A stretch of 46,851 nucleotides of DNA. Origin: Hydrogenophaga pseudoflava NBRC 102511. Its GTDB lineage: Bacteria > Pseudomonadota > Gammaproteobacteria > Burkholderiales > Burkholderiaceae_C. Positions 46,105 through 46,851 of the stretch are shown piece by piece. The stretch is from positions 1 to 46,851 of the forward strand of contig NZ_BCWQ01000021.1 in assembly GCF_001592285.1 (NCBI RefSeq), given 5' to 3'. The first letter of the stretch is position 1. Every line of letters begins with the position of its first letter. Made by a program: the position numbers and the translations under genes. Below the pieces are notes generated by a model. That model searched no databases. It saw only the letters and a list, made by a program, of their open reading frames with translations, and had not been told where the DNA came from.

Positions 46105-46851
46105 TCAGGCAGGGTTCAGCGGGTGCGTGGCCTTCCAGTGCCTCGCGATGTCCAGCCGGCGCGCCACCCACACCTGGTCGTGCGACTGGATGTGGTCCAG
46201 GAAGCGCTGCAGCGCGGTGATGCGGCCGGGCCGGCCGAGCAGGCGGCAGTGCATGCCGATGCTCATCATCTTGGGCCGGTCCAGGCCGTCGGGGTCGCCT
46301 TCGGCATAGAGCGCGTCGAAGGTGTCCTTCATGTACTGGAAGAACGGGTCGGCGTGCGAATAGCCCTGCGGCAGTGCGAAGCGCATGTCGTTGCAGTCGA
46401 GGGTGTAGGGCACGATGAGCTGGTGCGCGTCCGTTCCGTCGGTCTTGCGCACCTTCATCCAGAACGGCAGGTCCTCGCCGTAGTAGTCGCTGTCGTATTC
46501 GAAGCCACCGAAGTCGGCCACCAGGCGGCGCGTGTTGGGGCTGTCGCGGCCGGTGTACCAGCCCAGCGGGCGCTCGCCCGTGAGCCCTTCGATGATCTGC
46601 ATCGCCTCGGCCATGTGGGCGCGCTCGGTGGCCTCGTCCACGTTCTGGTAGTGGATCCACTTGAGACCGTGGCAGGCGATGTCGTAGCCGAGTTCCCTGA
46701 ACGCCGCGGTCAGCTCCGGGTGCTTCTGCAGGGCGGTCGATACGCCGAACACGGTCAGCGGCAGGCCGCGCTTCTCAAACTCGCGCAGGATGCGCCAGAC
46801 GCCCGCGCGCGAGCCGTACTCGTAGATGCCTTCCATGCTGATATGGCGGGG
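46105..46851 (-). CDS. puuE: Allantoinase, PuuE polysaccharide-deacetylase type (partial)
   Basis: The C-terminal 248 codons are visible; the start is beyond the window (family length is about 300). It is open to the last base, with HISMEGIYEYGSRAGVWR at the edge as in PuuE. HGLKWIHYQ, GWYTGRDSPNTRRLV, DSDYYGEDLPFW and MMSIGMHCRLLGRPGR follow. PuuE hydrolyses allantoin to allantoate without the metal centre of AllB-type allantoinases. It leads into the UraD-AllC gene and the M20 gene as one transcript. Confidence 0.94.
   Translation of the reverse strand, partial: PRHISMEGIYEYGSRAGVWRILREFEKRGLPLTVFGVSTALQKHPELTAAFRELGYDIACHGLKWIHYQNVDEATERAHMAEAMQIIEGLTGERPLGWYTGRDSPNTRRLVADFGGFEYDSDYYGEDLPFWMKVRKTDGTDAHQLIVPYTLDCNDMRFALPQGYSHADPFFQYMKDTFDALYAEGDPDGLDRPKMMSIGMHCRLLGRPGRITALQRFLDHIQSHDQVWVARRLDIARHWKATHPLNPA

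Overview
The window is a GC-rich, densely coding stretch of a betaproteobacterial chromosome, most likely Comamonadaceae (Burkholderiales). This placement rests on the Bug (TctC-type) receptors, the urtABCDE/urease linkage, and a family of short GC-rich palindromic repeats of the kind common in that family. I cannot fix the genus. I see no tRNA, rRNA, insertion sequence, phage gene or CRISPR array, and no intergenic gap exceeds about 300 bases.

Left edge (1-5050): the start of a probable urease accessory gene and ureA (minus strand) lie divergent from an unusual two-gene signalling operon. Its first gene fuses an NCS1-type nucleobase/allantoin-like permease to an eight-cysteine module, two more membrane segments, a histidine kinase and a receiver. 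The second gene is a LuxR-type response regulator. A copy of the GC-rich repeat is read in frame in the linker of the fusion.

Central block (5056-23715): a complete non-phosphorylating hexuronate/aldarate pathway. It has a mutarotase, uronate dehydrogenase (udh), two SMP-30 lactonases (one Tat-exported), glucarate and galactarate dehydratases (gudD, garD), a third enolase-superfamily dehydratase, kdgD and an alpha-ketoglutarate semialdehyde dehydrogenase, so the end product would be 2-oxoglutarate. Uptake would use a TRAP transporter (dctPQM) and two Bug receptors. A GntR/FCD regulator is divergent from udh. The palindrome TTGTCAGACAA or a one-base variant lies at both operon heads and again inside udh, which suggests one regulon.

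23682-27048: a small LysR-controlled module with a third Bug receptor, an alpha/beta hydrolase and a DUF3237 protein; substrate unknown.

27192-35556: the urea ABC transporter urtABCDE (plus strand), a receiver-TPR protein with Glu in place of the phospho-acceptor Asp, and ureD. ureD is normally next to ureA, but here they are about 34 kb apart in the same orientation.

35664-46851 (all minus): purine/nucleobase nitrogen scavenging. It holds a nucleobase-type deaminase with an NMT1/SsuA-type ABC transporter, a xanthine/uracil-family permease, MaeB malic enzyme, an M20 amidohydrolase, a UraD-AllC fusion and PuuE-type allantoinase (cut by the window end). Two promoters in this block share a 21-base operator-like sequence (18 of 21 positions identical). 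Together with urea uptake and urease, the right and left ends form a purine -> allantoin -> urea -> ammonia network interrupted by the sugar-acid cluster.

The repeat family is present in five full copies and two fragments. Six of these lie 0-10 bases after a stop codon in the same orientation; the seventh is in frame in the permease-kinase fusion.
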